DNA from: Haloferax massiliensis
Lineage (GTDB): Archaea > Halobacteriota > Halobacteria > Halobacteriales > Haloferacaceae
Assembly (NCBI RefSeq): GCF_001368915.1
Contig: NZ_CSTE01000002.1
Coordinates: forward strand, 1,736,961-1,800,960
DNA: 64,000 nucleotides
Reading direction: 5' to 3'
Part shown: positions 10,762 to 17,657 of the stretch, piece by piece
Position numbering within the stretch: the first letter of the stretch is position 1
How the letters are laid out: every line of letters begins with the position of its first letter
Position numbers and translations under genes: made by a program
The notes under the pieces: model-generated
Told to the model about the DNA's origin: nothing
Databases searched by the model: none
What the model saw: only the letters and a program-made list of their open reading frames with translations

Positions 10762-11018
10762 CTTCTCTGATTTCAACTCCTCCAGCGAGGCGTCTCGTCG
10801 CCGAGCGACAGCGAGTGAAATCTGTGAACGTTGGCGGGTGGGATTTGAACCAAGGAGTGACGCGAACGGAGTGAGCAAAGCGACCGAGGCTCAAATCCCG
10901 TCACACCCGTTCGTTCACGTCGTTCACTCACGGGAGTTCCTGAGTTCACCTCACGCTGTTCGGTGAACTCCCGCCTCGGGCGCGTCTCTGATTTCAACTC
11001 CTCCAGCGAGGCGTCTCG
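10748..11018. repeat. 50-bp direct repeat of the tRNA-Asp 3' end flanking palindromic filler; gene-free stretch 10762-11103
   Basis: Bases 10748-10797 (tRNA 3' end plus flank) recur at 10969-11018 with one difference. The 171 bases between contain nested inverted repeats: gatttcaactc with gagtgaaatc, and gggatttga (10851-10859) with tcaaatccc, the latter being the T-arm sequence in both orientations. No protein-coding reading is convincing in 10762-11103; a minus-strand open frame through it merely translates these repeats. The arrangement resembles att-site duplication at a tRNA end, or the gene-end duplications seen after etfA and the radical SAM gene. Confidence 0.75.
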
Positions 11019-11103
11019 AAGGATAAGTTGACACAGTATCCTCGCGCCTTCCACTACAGCGGTTTTATTATTCAGGAACAGTCGAGTTCAGTCAGAAAAG
11101 CCC

Positions 11104-11861
11104 ATGTCAGATGATATGTCCAGACCTCCTAACTCACGGTGGTGGTATGGAGTGGCATTCTTCATCGGAGTTTTAGGTCTCACATGGGCTTCGTACGGTC
11201 TCCTCCACTTAGTTAGCGAACCCCAAGTTGGCTCTCCCCCAACTCTCGTTCCATCCGGTCCAGAGACTGGATTATTATTTCTATTCTCCTTGATTACGGT
11301 AGCGGCGACGATTCTGATCGGTGGTCTTCTAGCACCTCTGTACTGGCACTGTCTAGTTAGTGACCTCCTCAACCGGCGTTCGTCCGTCGAGCGATTGATG
11401 CGGTCGGTGGAAGTTATAGTATTGCGCAAATTGTATAAACCACTCGCGGACGCTCCCATGACTGCCCACCCACGAATTATGGAAGCGGTCGACTCGCACT
11501 TTGAGCTGGAGGCGAACACCCTGACGGGTGTCGCCGTCCGCTCACGCTCCCAAGTTTCTTCTAAATCCGCCGCAAAGCACTCGCTGAGAAGGTCTGCGAG
11601 CGTCATGATCAATTCACTCAAGGACCTGCTCGTTCCTCAAACTGGCTTAACTAGACAGTGCCTCTGTACTCAATATGTCTTTACCTAGATGTCAAAGCGC
11701 TCCAGCAGAACAACAGCGATTGGACACCGAACCGAGTATTGTGGGGAGTCATTAGCGTACTGCACCTTGGTTCGTTTGTGTTCTCAGCCGTGCAGCTGAT
11801 AACGATTCCAGCAGGAGTTGTGTATCTATACAAGCGTCACAAAGAGGTCAAGCTCAGTTAA
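11104..11861 (+). pseudogene. Small membrane protein gene split by an IS6-type element
   Basis: Bases 11104-11343 encode 80 residues with two hydrophobic helices (about 14-34 and 55-75). Bases 11671-11861 continue with one or two more helices and end in a basic tail (LYKRHKEVKLS). A 318-bp element with an 8-bp target duplication separates them. Removing 11345-11670 or 11337-11662 joins the halves in frame at PLY|SICLYLDVKAL, giving a 143-residue protein. As it stands, translation from 11104 runs through the element and stops at 11688 (194 residues). The helix-rich pattern with a LYLD and YLYKRH ending is seen in haloarchaeal membrane proteins of unknown role; no function is assigned. Codon usage and GC content are lower than in neighbouring genes. 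Confidence 0.85.
11345..11662 (-). mobile_element. Internally deleted IS6-family (ISH14-like) element, MITE-like
   Basis: The 318-bp element has perfect 15-bp terminal inverted repeats (ggcactgtctagtta at 11345-11359, its complement at 11648-11662). It is flanked by the 8-bp duplication tctgtact (11337-11344 and 11663-11670); 8-bp duplications are typical of the IS6 family. On the minus strand it retains the transposase N-terminus (11606-11514, MTLADLLSECFAADLEE... TPVRVF) and C-terminus (11505-11353, including VDRFHNSWVGS and HRPHQSLDGRTPVEEV, stop inside the repeat). The middle, with the DDE catalytic core, is missing and the two ends are out of frame. It can therefore move only if a full-length relative elsewhere supplies transposase. 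Confidence 0.93.
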
Positions 11862-11940
11862 TTAGCCAAATTCGTTTGACTCAAGATGGCCGACTTGCGC
11901 TTCCTACTCAGCACGGTCTCCACTAGAGATCAGTAGTCAA

Positions 11941-12087
11941 GAGTTTCGACAGAGTCCAGAATTTCATACTGCAGTCGTGGAAGGGGTTGAACCAGTAAAC
12001 AAGCTCCTGTCAGAGTTAATTAACCAGCCTCTGGATGAGTTCACCGGCGTACTTGATGCGTTATTCTTGACGGAACATAGTGGGTGA
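11941..12087 (+). pseudogene. C-terminal gene relic of unknown family
   Basis: An open frame without a plausible start encodes ~48 residues (EFRQSPEFHTAVVEGVEPVN..., ending FLTEHSG) before the TGA at 12085. Its amino-acid composition looks protein-like, and the frame can be followed back to a stop near 11866 with less convincing sequence. The only possible start is a GTG at 11977. It is read as the decayed 3' end of a gene in the accessory patch. I do not recognise the family, and a short leaderless gene from the GTG cannot be excluded. Confidence 0.4.
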
Positions 12088-12101
12088 CATATCACTTACT
12101 C

Positions 12102-12458
12102 TCATCCCACAATCCCACCAGCAGCAGCCCCAATCGCAACCCCGACCAACGCCGCCAACAGCGTCCCGAACGCGTACCGAGCGGCCGTGTCGTAGTCGCC
12201 CGCATCGGCGAGTTCCGCGACGCCGACCGCGAACGACGAGAACGTCGTGAACGCGCCGCAGAAGCCGGTTCCGGCGAGGGTCGCGGTCGCGTCGCCCACG
12301 GGCGCGGTGGCGATGAATCCCAGCGCGACGCTCCCGAGGACGTTGACGGTGACGGTGCTCCACTTGCCGACGACTCGCTGGTCGACGGTGTGCCGGGAAA
12401 CCGCGCCGGCCATCCCGCCGACGCCGACGAGGGCGGCCGACAGAAGCGGGAGGGTCAT
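12102..12458 (-). CDS. crcB: CrcB/Fluc-type fluoride ion channel, subunit 2
   Basis: A 118-residue four-helix membrane protein of the CrcB (Fluc) family, which exports fluoride. Family marks are GGMAGAVSRHTVD near the N-terminus, TVNVLGSVALGF (the TxNxxG block) and GFCGAFTTFSSFAVG (the GxxGxxTTFSTF block). Its ATG overlaps the stop of the preceding crcB by 4 bases. Paired crcB genes commonly encode a heterodimeric channel with the two subunits in opposite orientation. Whether that holds here is an inference from the arrangement. Confidence 0.93.
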   Translation of the reverse strand: MTLPLLSAALVGVGGMAGAVSRHTVDQRVVGKWSTVTVNVLGSVALGFIATAPVGDATATLAGTGFCGAFTTFSSFAVGVAELADAGDYDTAARYAFGTLLAALVGVAIGAAAGGIVG

Positions 12459-12790
12459 CGTCGCCCCCCGAACGCGAGGCCGAGCGCGGCGGCGGCGAAG
12501 CCGAGCGCGTAGTTCGCGCCGACGTTGAGCGCGCCGCCCATCGGCGACAGCGACGCGGTCTGGACGGCGAACGTGCTGTACGTCGTGAGCGACGAGAGCA
12601 GCCCGGTCCCGAAGAACAGTTGCGCCCGGCGGGAGGAGACCGACGTGATGAACGTCCCGAGGGCGAAGCACCCGAGGACGTTCACCGCGAGCGTGCCGCC
12701 CGCACCGGGAATCGCGACGGAGACGGCGTAGCGCAGTATCGCGCCGGCGAACCCGCCGAGGGCGACCAGCGCCAGTTCCGAGCGGTCCAT
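12455..12790 (-). CDS. crcB: CrcB/Fluc-type fluoride ion channel, subunit 1
   Basis: A 111-residue CrcB-family protein starting MDRSELALVALGGFAGAILRY. It carries LAVNVLGCFALG and GTGLLSSLTTYSTFAVQ, the conserved pore and sodium-site blocks. It lies directly upstream of the second crcB with an ATGA overlap. The two proteins are clearly paralogous but diverged, consistent with a two-subunit channel. It follows the HerA-like ATPase gene by 20 bases on the same strand and may share its transcript. Confidence 0.93.
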   Translation of the reverse strand: MDRSELALVALGGFAGAILRYAVSVAIPGAGGTLAVNVLGCFALGTFITSVSSRRAQLFFGTGLLSSLTTYSTFAVQTASLSPMGGALNVGANYALGFAAAALGLAFGGRR

Positions 12791-12810
12791 ACGGCCCTTC
12801 TCCGGCCAGA

Positions 12811-13860
12811 CTACTCCACGGTTTCGGAACGGTCGCGCTCGGAGACCGCCCTCGGCGTCGCGCCGCCGTCGGGCGTCTCTCGGGGGCGAACCCGCACGTC
12901 GTGGACGGTCTCCGTGGTGTCGTCGACGACGAGCGCGCACCCGCGTTCCCGCGGGAGCCGAGCGCGGAGCGACTCGTCGAAGTACGTCGGGTCGGCGGCC
13001 GCCATCGCCGACACGTCCGGACCGGCGGTGAGCCGGTGGACGACCCGGAGGTCGGCCTGCGAGACGGCGACCTCGGGGAGCGCAGAGGGCCGCTGAGTCG
13101 CGAGGACGACGCCGACGCCGGGAGCGCGCCCGCGCGTGAGAAGCGTCCGGAGCGCCGGGTCGGCGAGTCCGCCGACGAACGCGTGGGCCTCGTCGAGAAG
13201 CAACCACGGAATACAGGAGACCGAGCCCGAAACACGGGCGTCGTAGAGGCCGCGGGCGACGACGCGGGCGACGGCGTTCGCGGGGGTCGCGTCCAGCCCC
13301 GAGAGGTCGAGCACGTCGGGCGCGGGGCCGCAGAGCGACCGCAGGTCGAGGCCGTCGGAGTGGAATACGTCCCACGAGTCGGCGAGCGCGAGGTGATTCG
13401 CCGCGGCTCTGCGCGCCTCGGGCGCGGCGTCGGCGTCGGCGACCGCCCCGCGCATCGCCAACAGCGAGTCTTCCGCGGCCGCGAGACGCCAGACGAGCGA
13501 CCCCGCGGCGGCAGTGGGGTCGAGACCGAGCAACTCCGGCCACGCGCTCGGCGGGAGCGCGTCGGCGCGGACGCTCGGCGAGTCGTGGACCGCCGCGTCT
13601 ATCGGCGACTCGGCGAGGCCGTCGAAGACGCCCATCGGGTCTATCACGACCGGCGCGACGCCCGCAGCGCGTGCCAGTCCCTCGGCCATGACGCCAAGCG
13701 TGTGGGACTTCCCGCTCCCGCGCTTGCCGACGACGACCGCCGCGTGCGGGCGGTTCACGTCGAGGCCGACGGCCGCGCCGTCGCTCCCGTCGCGGGCACG
13801 GTAGCATCCGAACCGACAGACCGGGCCGTCCTCGTCCGACTTGCGGCCGATAGTGTGCAT
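12811..13860 (-). CDS. HerA/VirB4-like P-loop ATPase
   Basis: A 349-residue ATPase with Walker A VVVGKRGSGKSHT (about residues 42-54), Walker B WLLLDEAHAF (about residue 220), and the downstream GVGVVLATQRPSALP sensor segment typical of HerA/FtsK-superfamily ATPases. It is shorter than classical HerA and lacks an obvious N-terminal HAS barrel. No NurA-like nuclease gene is adjacent, so a role in DNA-end resection is not supported. Proteins of this kind in haloarchaea are usually annotated only as ATP-binding. Substrate and partner are unknown. Confidence 0.8.
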   Translation of the reverse strand: MHTIGRKSDEDGPVCRFGCYRARDGSDGAAVGLDVNRPHAAVVVGKRGSGKSHTLGVMAEGLARAAGVAPVVIDPMGVFDGLAESPIDAAVHDSPSVRADALPPSAWPELLGLDPTAAAGSLVWRLAAAEDSLLAMRGAVADADAAPEARRAAANHLALADSWDVFHSDGLDLRSLCGPAPDVLDLSGLDATPANAVARVVARGLYDARVSGSVSCIPWLLLDEAHAFVGGLADPALRTLLTRGRAPGVGVVLATQRPSALPEVAVSQADLRVVHRLTAGPDVSAMAAADPTYFDESLRARLPRERGCALVVDDTTETVHDVRVRPRETPDGGATPRAVSERDRSETVE

Positions 13861-13904
13861 GGCGCGGACTGGCCGCGCGATGCGACTTGAACCCCCGGAC
13901 GAGG

Positions 13905-13913
13905 GTTTATATA
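13905..13913 (+). promoter_or_regulatory. TATA box of the 13936 gene
   Basis: The string gtttatata is centred ~27 bases before the ATG at 13936, predicting a leaderless transcript. This supports 13936 rather than the in-frame ATG at 13945 as the start. Confidence 0.55.
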
Positions 13914-13935
13914 CGAACCCGCGGCCAGACGGGCT

Positions 13936-14379
13936 ATGCTCGATATGTTCCGGTCAGACACGCGCGCTATCGAAGGTCTCCCCGTCCGCCTCGTCATCGC
14001 CCTCGTGGTCGGCGTCGCCAGTATGAGCGTCATGCTCAACATGCTCTCCGGCGTGCAGGGACTCGCAACCTCGGAACTCGACGTGAAGCCGACGCCCGAC
14101 GTGGTCGGTCCGGGCGAACAGGACCTCGACTTCACCGTCGTCGACCACGAGGGCGACCCCGTGGAGGACGCGACGGTCATCGTGAAGTCTGGAACCGCCG
14201 AAATCGACGGCGTGGCGACGGCGAAGACCGGCGACGGGGGGTCCGCGACCGTTCACGTCGACGCCGAACTCGGCGCGAACCGCGAGGACGGGACGCTCGT
14301 CGTGGACGTGAAACCACCCGCCGGGGGGTCGTTCGTCGACCGCCGCGAGAACACGAACGTCCTTGTCGTTCAGGACTGA
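13936..14379 (+). CDS. Small secreted or pilin-like haloarchaeal protein (DUF7382-like)
   Basis: A 147-residue protein with an N-terminal charged segment (FRSDTRAIEG) followed by one hydrophobic helix (about residues 16-40), resembling the class III leader of archaeal pilins. The rest is a beta-rich extracellular domain with a carboxypeptidase-regulatory-like pattern (FTVVDHEGDPVEDATVIVKS ... GDGGSATVHVD). The protein is very acidic. The family name is recalled from haloarchaeal annotations and was not verified. It is divergently transcribed from the HerA-like gene. Confidence 0.65.
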   Translation: MLDMFRSDTRAIEGLPVRLVIALVVGVASMSVMLNMLSGVQGLATSELDVKPTPDVVGPGEQDLDFTVVDHEGDPVEDATVIVKSGTAEIDGVATAKTGDGGSATVHVDAELGANREDGTLVVDVKPPAGGSFVDRRENTNVLVVQD

Positions 14380-14403
14380 ACGCCGAACCCCCGAACCGCG
14401 ACC

Positions 14404-15672
14404 TCAGCGCTCCGGGTGCGTCGCCGCGTCGAACCCGCCGCGAACGAGCGGCTTGGCGATGTGCCGGCGGGCGCACGGCGGCACCTCGTACCAGCCGAGT
14501 TCGAGGTCGCGGTCGACCGCTCGGTCGACTTTGCCGGGCGCGTCGGTCCCGCAGTCGCGACACCGGTAGCCCTGATTCCGGCCGGCGCTTTTCATCGTCC
14601 GCCCGCAGTCGGGGCACGTCGGCGTCGCGGGCTCGGTCCGCACGAGGTCACGGACCGCGAACTTCTCCAGTTTGAGCGTCCCGTCGCCGACCTCGCCGCA
14701 GGCGGTGAGCGCGTCGCCGACGCGGAGCGCCCGCACCCGGTTTCGGAAGCGTTTCGTCGGTTCGAAGGCGGCGACCGAGACCACGGAGCCGTCGGCTTCG
14801 AGGTCGAAAAAGACGTGGCCGCCGGGGCGCGTCTCCGGTTCGGAGGCGACGGTGCCGGCGACGCGGTAGGCGCGGCCGTCGCGGAGGGCCGAGACCACGC
14901 CGTCGCGGAGGTGCGCGTCGGTCCCCTGATTCGTGAGAAACGTCGCCGAGCGGTCGACGGGTTCCGAGTCGATGGCGGCGGCGACCTCGCGGACGGTGTC
15001 GACGTCGTCGCCGCGGATGCCGTGGAGAATCGGCCCCGGCGCGTTCGGCACGCAGACGGCCTCGCCCTCCTCGCGGTCCACGGTGTCCCACGCGTCGGGA
15101 TACGCCGCGTCGGCGGCGTCGAAGACGGAGTCGAAGTCGACATCGCGGGGCGTCCCGCAGCGGTGGAACTCGCGGTAGGTGATGTGTTCGTAGGTCCACT
15201 CGTCGAAGGCGGCCCACGCGCCGACGGCCGCGAGCGCGCCGATGCGGCCTCGACCGCCGTGCCAGCCCTCGGTCAGAAAGCCGGAGCGCTCGGCGAGGTC
15301 GACCGCCGCGTCGAGGTCGTGGAAGTCGCGGACGGCGTCGCGGGCGAACTCGGCGACGGCGGTCGAAACCGTGTCGGCCGACCCCGGCGCGACGACGAGG
15401 CCCGGACTGGTCCGGTCGTCGTCGAGGACGGCCCAGCGGTCGAGTTCCTCGCGGGCGAGGTCGAACGCCGCGCCCGCGGGGAGGTCGGTGTGAATCGCCA
15501 GCGCCGCGTTCCCGCGGGTCTTGTGTTCGACCGCCGGGTTCAGGCGGACGAGGAGTCGCCGCTCGACGGTCCCGCCGCGGGCCTCGACCGCCTCGGCGAC
15601 GAGCGTCGCCAGATAGGTCGTACACATCCCGAGAGTGCGGGAGTCGGTGTCGTCGAGGCCGATGACGGTCAT
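14404..15672 (-). CDS. tiaS: tRNA(Ile2) 2-agmatinylcytidine synthetase
   Basis: A 422-residue TiaS, which uses ATP and agmatine to convert C34 of tRNA-Ile(CAU) to agmatidine so that it reads AUA. The N-terminus MTVIGLDDTDSRTLGMCTTYLA is characteristic. The middle contains the kinase-like and OB-fold regions (RVAGTVASEPETRPGGHVFF). The C-terminus has a zinc ribbon, CPDCGRTMKSAG with YRCRDCG, used to grip the tRNA. The ATG at 15672 is preferred over in-frame starts up to 84 bases upstream because the LDDTD motif normally lies at the extreme N-terminus. A TATA box (atttatatag, minus strand, ~15722-15731) lies ~50 bases upstream. Confidence 0.95.
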   Translation of the reverse strand: MTVIGLDDTDSRTLGMCTTYLATLVAEAVEARGGTVERRLLVRLNPAVEHKTRGNAALAIHTDLPAGAAFDLAREELDRWAVLDDDRTSPGLVVAPGSADTVSTAVAEFARDAVRDFHDLDAAVDLAERSGFLTEGWHGGRGRIGALAAVGAWAAFDEWTYEHITYREFHRCGTPRDVDFDSVFDAADAAYPDAWDTVDREEGEAVCVPNAPGPILHGIRGDDVDTVREVAAAIDSEPVDRSATFLTNQGTDAHLRDGVVSALRDGRAYRVAGTVASEPETRPGGHVFFDLEADGSVVSVAAFEPTKRFRNRVRALRVGDALTACGEVGDGTLKLEKFAVRDLVRTEPATPTCPDCGRTMKSAGRNQGYRCRDCGTDAPGKVDRAVDRDLELGWYEVPPCARRHIAKPLVRGGFDAATHPER

Positions 15673-15814
15673 GAGCGGAGATTGCCGGAGGGCGCAGTAA
15701 CGCCTTTCGGGACGGCCTCGGCTATATAAATGCGGCATCGAGAACGGATACACCACGGCGAGGGCGGCGATATCGGGGAAAACGCTTTATGGGCCGAATC
15801 GCTTATTGCCCCCT

Positions 15815-16789
15815 ATGTCCCGGTCAGCGCTGGTTGGTAATGTCGCCGCGATGCTCCAAGACGCGGGCTTCGTCGTGAGCGACCGCATCGCCATCCGGCC
15901 GAAGAGCTTCGACCTCGCCGCTCGCAGGGGCGAGGACCTGTTGCTCCTCAAGATACTGGGGAACATCGACGCGTTCGACGGCATCACCGGCTCCGAGATG
16001 CGACGCCTCGGCTCGTACCTCGACGCCACGCCGTTGGTCGTCGGGCTTCGGACCCGAGACGAGGACCTCAAACCCGGCGTCGTCTACTTCCGCCACGGCG
16101 TGCCGGTGTTGAACCCCGACACCGCCATGGACCTGTTCGTCGAGGAAGTTCCCCCGCTCATCTACGCCGCCCCCGGCGGGCTGTACGTGAGTCTCGACGG
16201 CGACGTGCTCGCCGAAGAGCGGCAAGAACGCGGGTGGAGCCTCGGGCAGCTCGCGACCGAACTCGGCGTCTCGCGGCGCACCGTCTCGAAGTACGAAAAC
16301 GGCATGAACGCGAGCATCGAGGTGGCGATTCACCTCGAAGAGCTGTTCGACCGCCCCTTCTCGAACCCGGTCGACGTGCTCACGGGTGCCGAGGACGTGC
16401 GCGACGCCGAGCCGACGCCAGACGACCCGGACGTCGACCCCGACGACGAACACGTCCTGTCGGTGCTGACGCGCGCCGGCTTCACCGTCCATCCGACCGC
16501 CCGCGCGCCGTTCAAGGCCGTCAGCGAGGACGCCGGGCGCAGAAAGGAGACGAACGTCCTCACCGGACACTCGCCCTTCACCCGGAGCGCAGAAAAGCGC
16601 GCCCAGATCATGTCGTCGCTCGGCGAAATCACGCGGACGCGCTCGGTGTACTTCGTCGAGGAACAGCAGAAGCGCGAGTCGGTCGACGGCACCGGCATCG
16701 TCAGCTGCGAGGAACTCGCCGCCATCGACGACCCCGACGAAATCCGCGACCTGATTCGCGAGCGGACCCGCGACCCCGCCGAGAGCTAA
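15815..16789 (+). CDS. Archaeal HTH-type transcriptional regulator with N-terminal nuclease-like fold
   Basis: A 324-residue regulator. Residues ~1-115 resemble the archaeal family of putative HTH regulators with a restriction-endonuclease-like N-terminal region ([40 protein letters not shown]). A Cro/C1-type helix-turn-helix follows ([22 protein letters not shown], about residues 140-162). The C-terminal ~130 residues include an acidic linker and a second conserved domain ([19 protein letters not shown]). The ATG at 15815 lies 27 bases after a TATA-like box (gctttatg, 15784-15791), so a leaderless mRNA is likely; an upstream TTG at 15806 is less likely. Its targets are unknown. Confidence 0.85.
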   Translation: MSRSALVGNVAAMLQDAGFVVSDRIAIRPKSFDLAARRGEDLLLLKILGNIDAFDGITGSEMRRLGSYLDATPLVVGLRTRDEDLKPGVVYFRHGVPVLNPDTAMDLFVEEVPPLIYAAPGGLYVSLDGDVLAEERQERGWSLGQLATELGVSRRTVSKYENGMNASIEVAIHLEELFDRPFSNPVDVLTGAEDVRDAEPTPDDPDVDPDDEHVLSVLTRAGFTVHPTARAPFKAVSEDAGRRKETNVLTGHSPFTRSAEKRAQIMSSLGEITRTRSVYFVEEQQKRESVDGTGIVSCEELAAIDDPDEIRDLIRERTRDPAES

Positions 16790-16867
16790 CTCCGCGCCAG
16801 CCCGGCGGCGTCGGGCGCGCCCGCCCGAGCGACTATCGTTATTCTCCTCGCCAGCGTAGCGACTGTG

Positions 16868-17251
16868 ATGTCGAACTGGAGTGGTGCCGAGGGGAGAGGG
16901 GAGACGAGCGAGCGGTCGCGGGCCGCCGTCGAGACGCTCGCGGCCGCGGTGTGGCGGGAGGCCGCTTCGTGGCCGGCGGTCGAGCGGACGGTGCTTTTCG
17001 GCCGTCCGTCGTTCCGGGCGAACGGGACGCTCTTCGCCGTCGTCTCGGAACAGGGGCTCTCGTTTACGTCGTTACCGGCCGCGTCGCGAGCGGCGGTGGC
17101 AGCGCGCCACCGCGTCCTGCCGTTCGAGGCGAACGGTCGCGTCGTCGGGTCGTGGGTGACCGTCGATATCGAGCCGAGTCGAGTCGCCGAACTCTCGGAC
17201 GCGCTTCGCGCGAGCTACGAGACCGCCCGCGGTCGAAAGCGAGAACAGTAG
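16868..17251 (+). CDS. YjbR/MmcQ-like small protein
   Basis: A 127-residue protein with the fold pattern of the MmcQ/YjbR or luciferase-adjacent small alpha/beta families. An N-terminal helix is followed by TVLFGRPSFRANGTLFAVVSEQGLSF and a C-terminal helical end with basic residues. Some family members bind DNA, but no specific role can be read here. ATG at 16868 is used; the GTG one codon earlier is an alternative. It stands alone between the HTH regulator and a convergent glutaredoxin gene. Confidence 0.6.
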   Translation: MSNWSGAEGRGETSERSRAAVETLAAAVWREAASWPAVERTVLFGRPSFRANGTLFAVVSEQGLSFTSLPAASRAAVAARHRVLPFEANGRVVGSWVTVDIEPSRVAELSDALRASYETARGRKREQ

Positions 17252-17300
17252 GCGGGGTCGCAACGCTCACCCCGGGACGGGCCGGACGGAGCGGACGGGG

Positions 17301-17555
17301 TTACGCCGCCGAGCCGTAGGTCTCTTCGAGATAGTCGACGATATCGTCGCTCTCGGCCATCCCCTCGACGCCGTGTTCCTCGTCGACGAGGACGGGGACG
17401 CCGGTCTGACCGCTCACCTCCTCGACTTCCGTGCGCTCGGCGTGGGCGCTGGGAACCATCTGCGACTCGTAGTCGAGGTCGAGTTCGGCGAGCTTGTTCT
17501 TCACCTTCGCGCAGTACGGACAGCCCTGCAGTTCGTAGAGGACGAGATCGGACAT
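17301..17555 (-). CDS. Glutaredoxin family protein
   Basis: An 84-residue thiol oxidoreductase of the glutaredoxin fold starting MSDLVLYELQGCPYCAKVKN. The CPYC active site is intact at residues 12-15, the cis-proline loop is TGVPVLVD, and the C-terminal helix is SDDIVDYLEETYG. Haloarchaea use gamma-glutamylcysteine rather than glutathione, so the reductant is probably different from that of bacterial glutaredoxin (established for the group, not shown here). The ATG at 17555 is chosen since upstream codons do not resemble the fold. Confidence 0.93.
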   Translation of the reverse strand: MSDLVLYELQGCPYCAKVKNKLAELDLDYESQMVPSAHAERTEVEEVSGQTGVPVLVDEEHGVEGMAESDDIVDYLEETYGSAA

Positions 17556-17657
17556 CACGCCGTGGTACGGAGCCGCGGCTAAAGAGTGCCATGGTCTTAT
17601 GCGACCTCGCCACACGACCCCGAAAGGCGCGCCGCGGGGTCGGCTGCGGGGCCGGCG

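Noticed and set aside
10773-11054. A 93-codon minus-strand frame next to the tRNA-Asp genes
   Set aside because: It translates tRNA T-arm sequence and palindromes (VTGFEP, LVQIPP). Such frames recur beside archaeal tRNA genes and are not proteins.
11088-11621. A 177-codon minus-strand frame across the split gene
   Set aside because: Only its first ~31 codons correspond to a real protein, the transposase N-terminus. After 11514 it leaves the transposase frame and then runs antisense to the membrane-protein gene.
10748-12087. A complete integrative element using tRNA-Asp
   Set aside because: No integrase or plasmid gene is present, and the 50-bp repeats enclose only 171 bases of palindromic filler, so at most a remnant can be claimed.
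13861-13935. Possible NurA partner for the HerA-like ATPase
   Set aside because: No nuclease gene lies on either side; neighbours are crcB genes and a small exported protein, so a DNA-end-processing operon is not supported.
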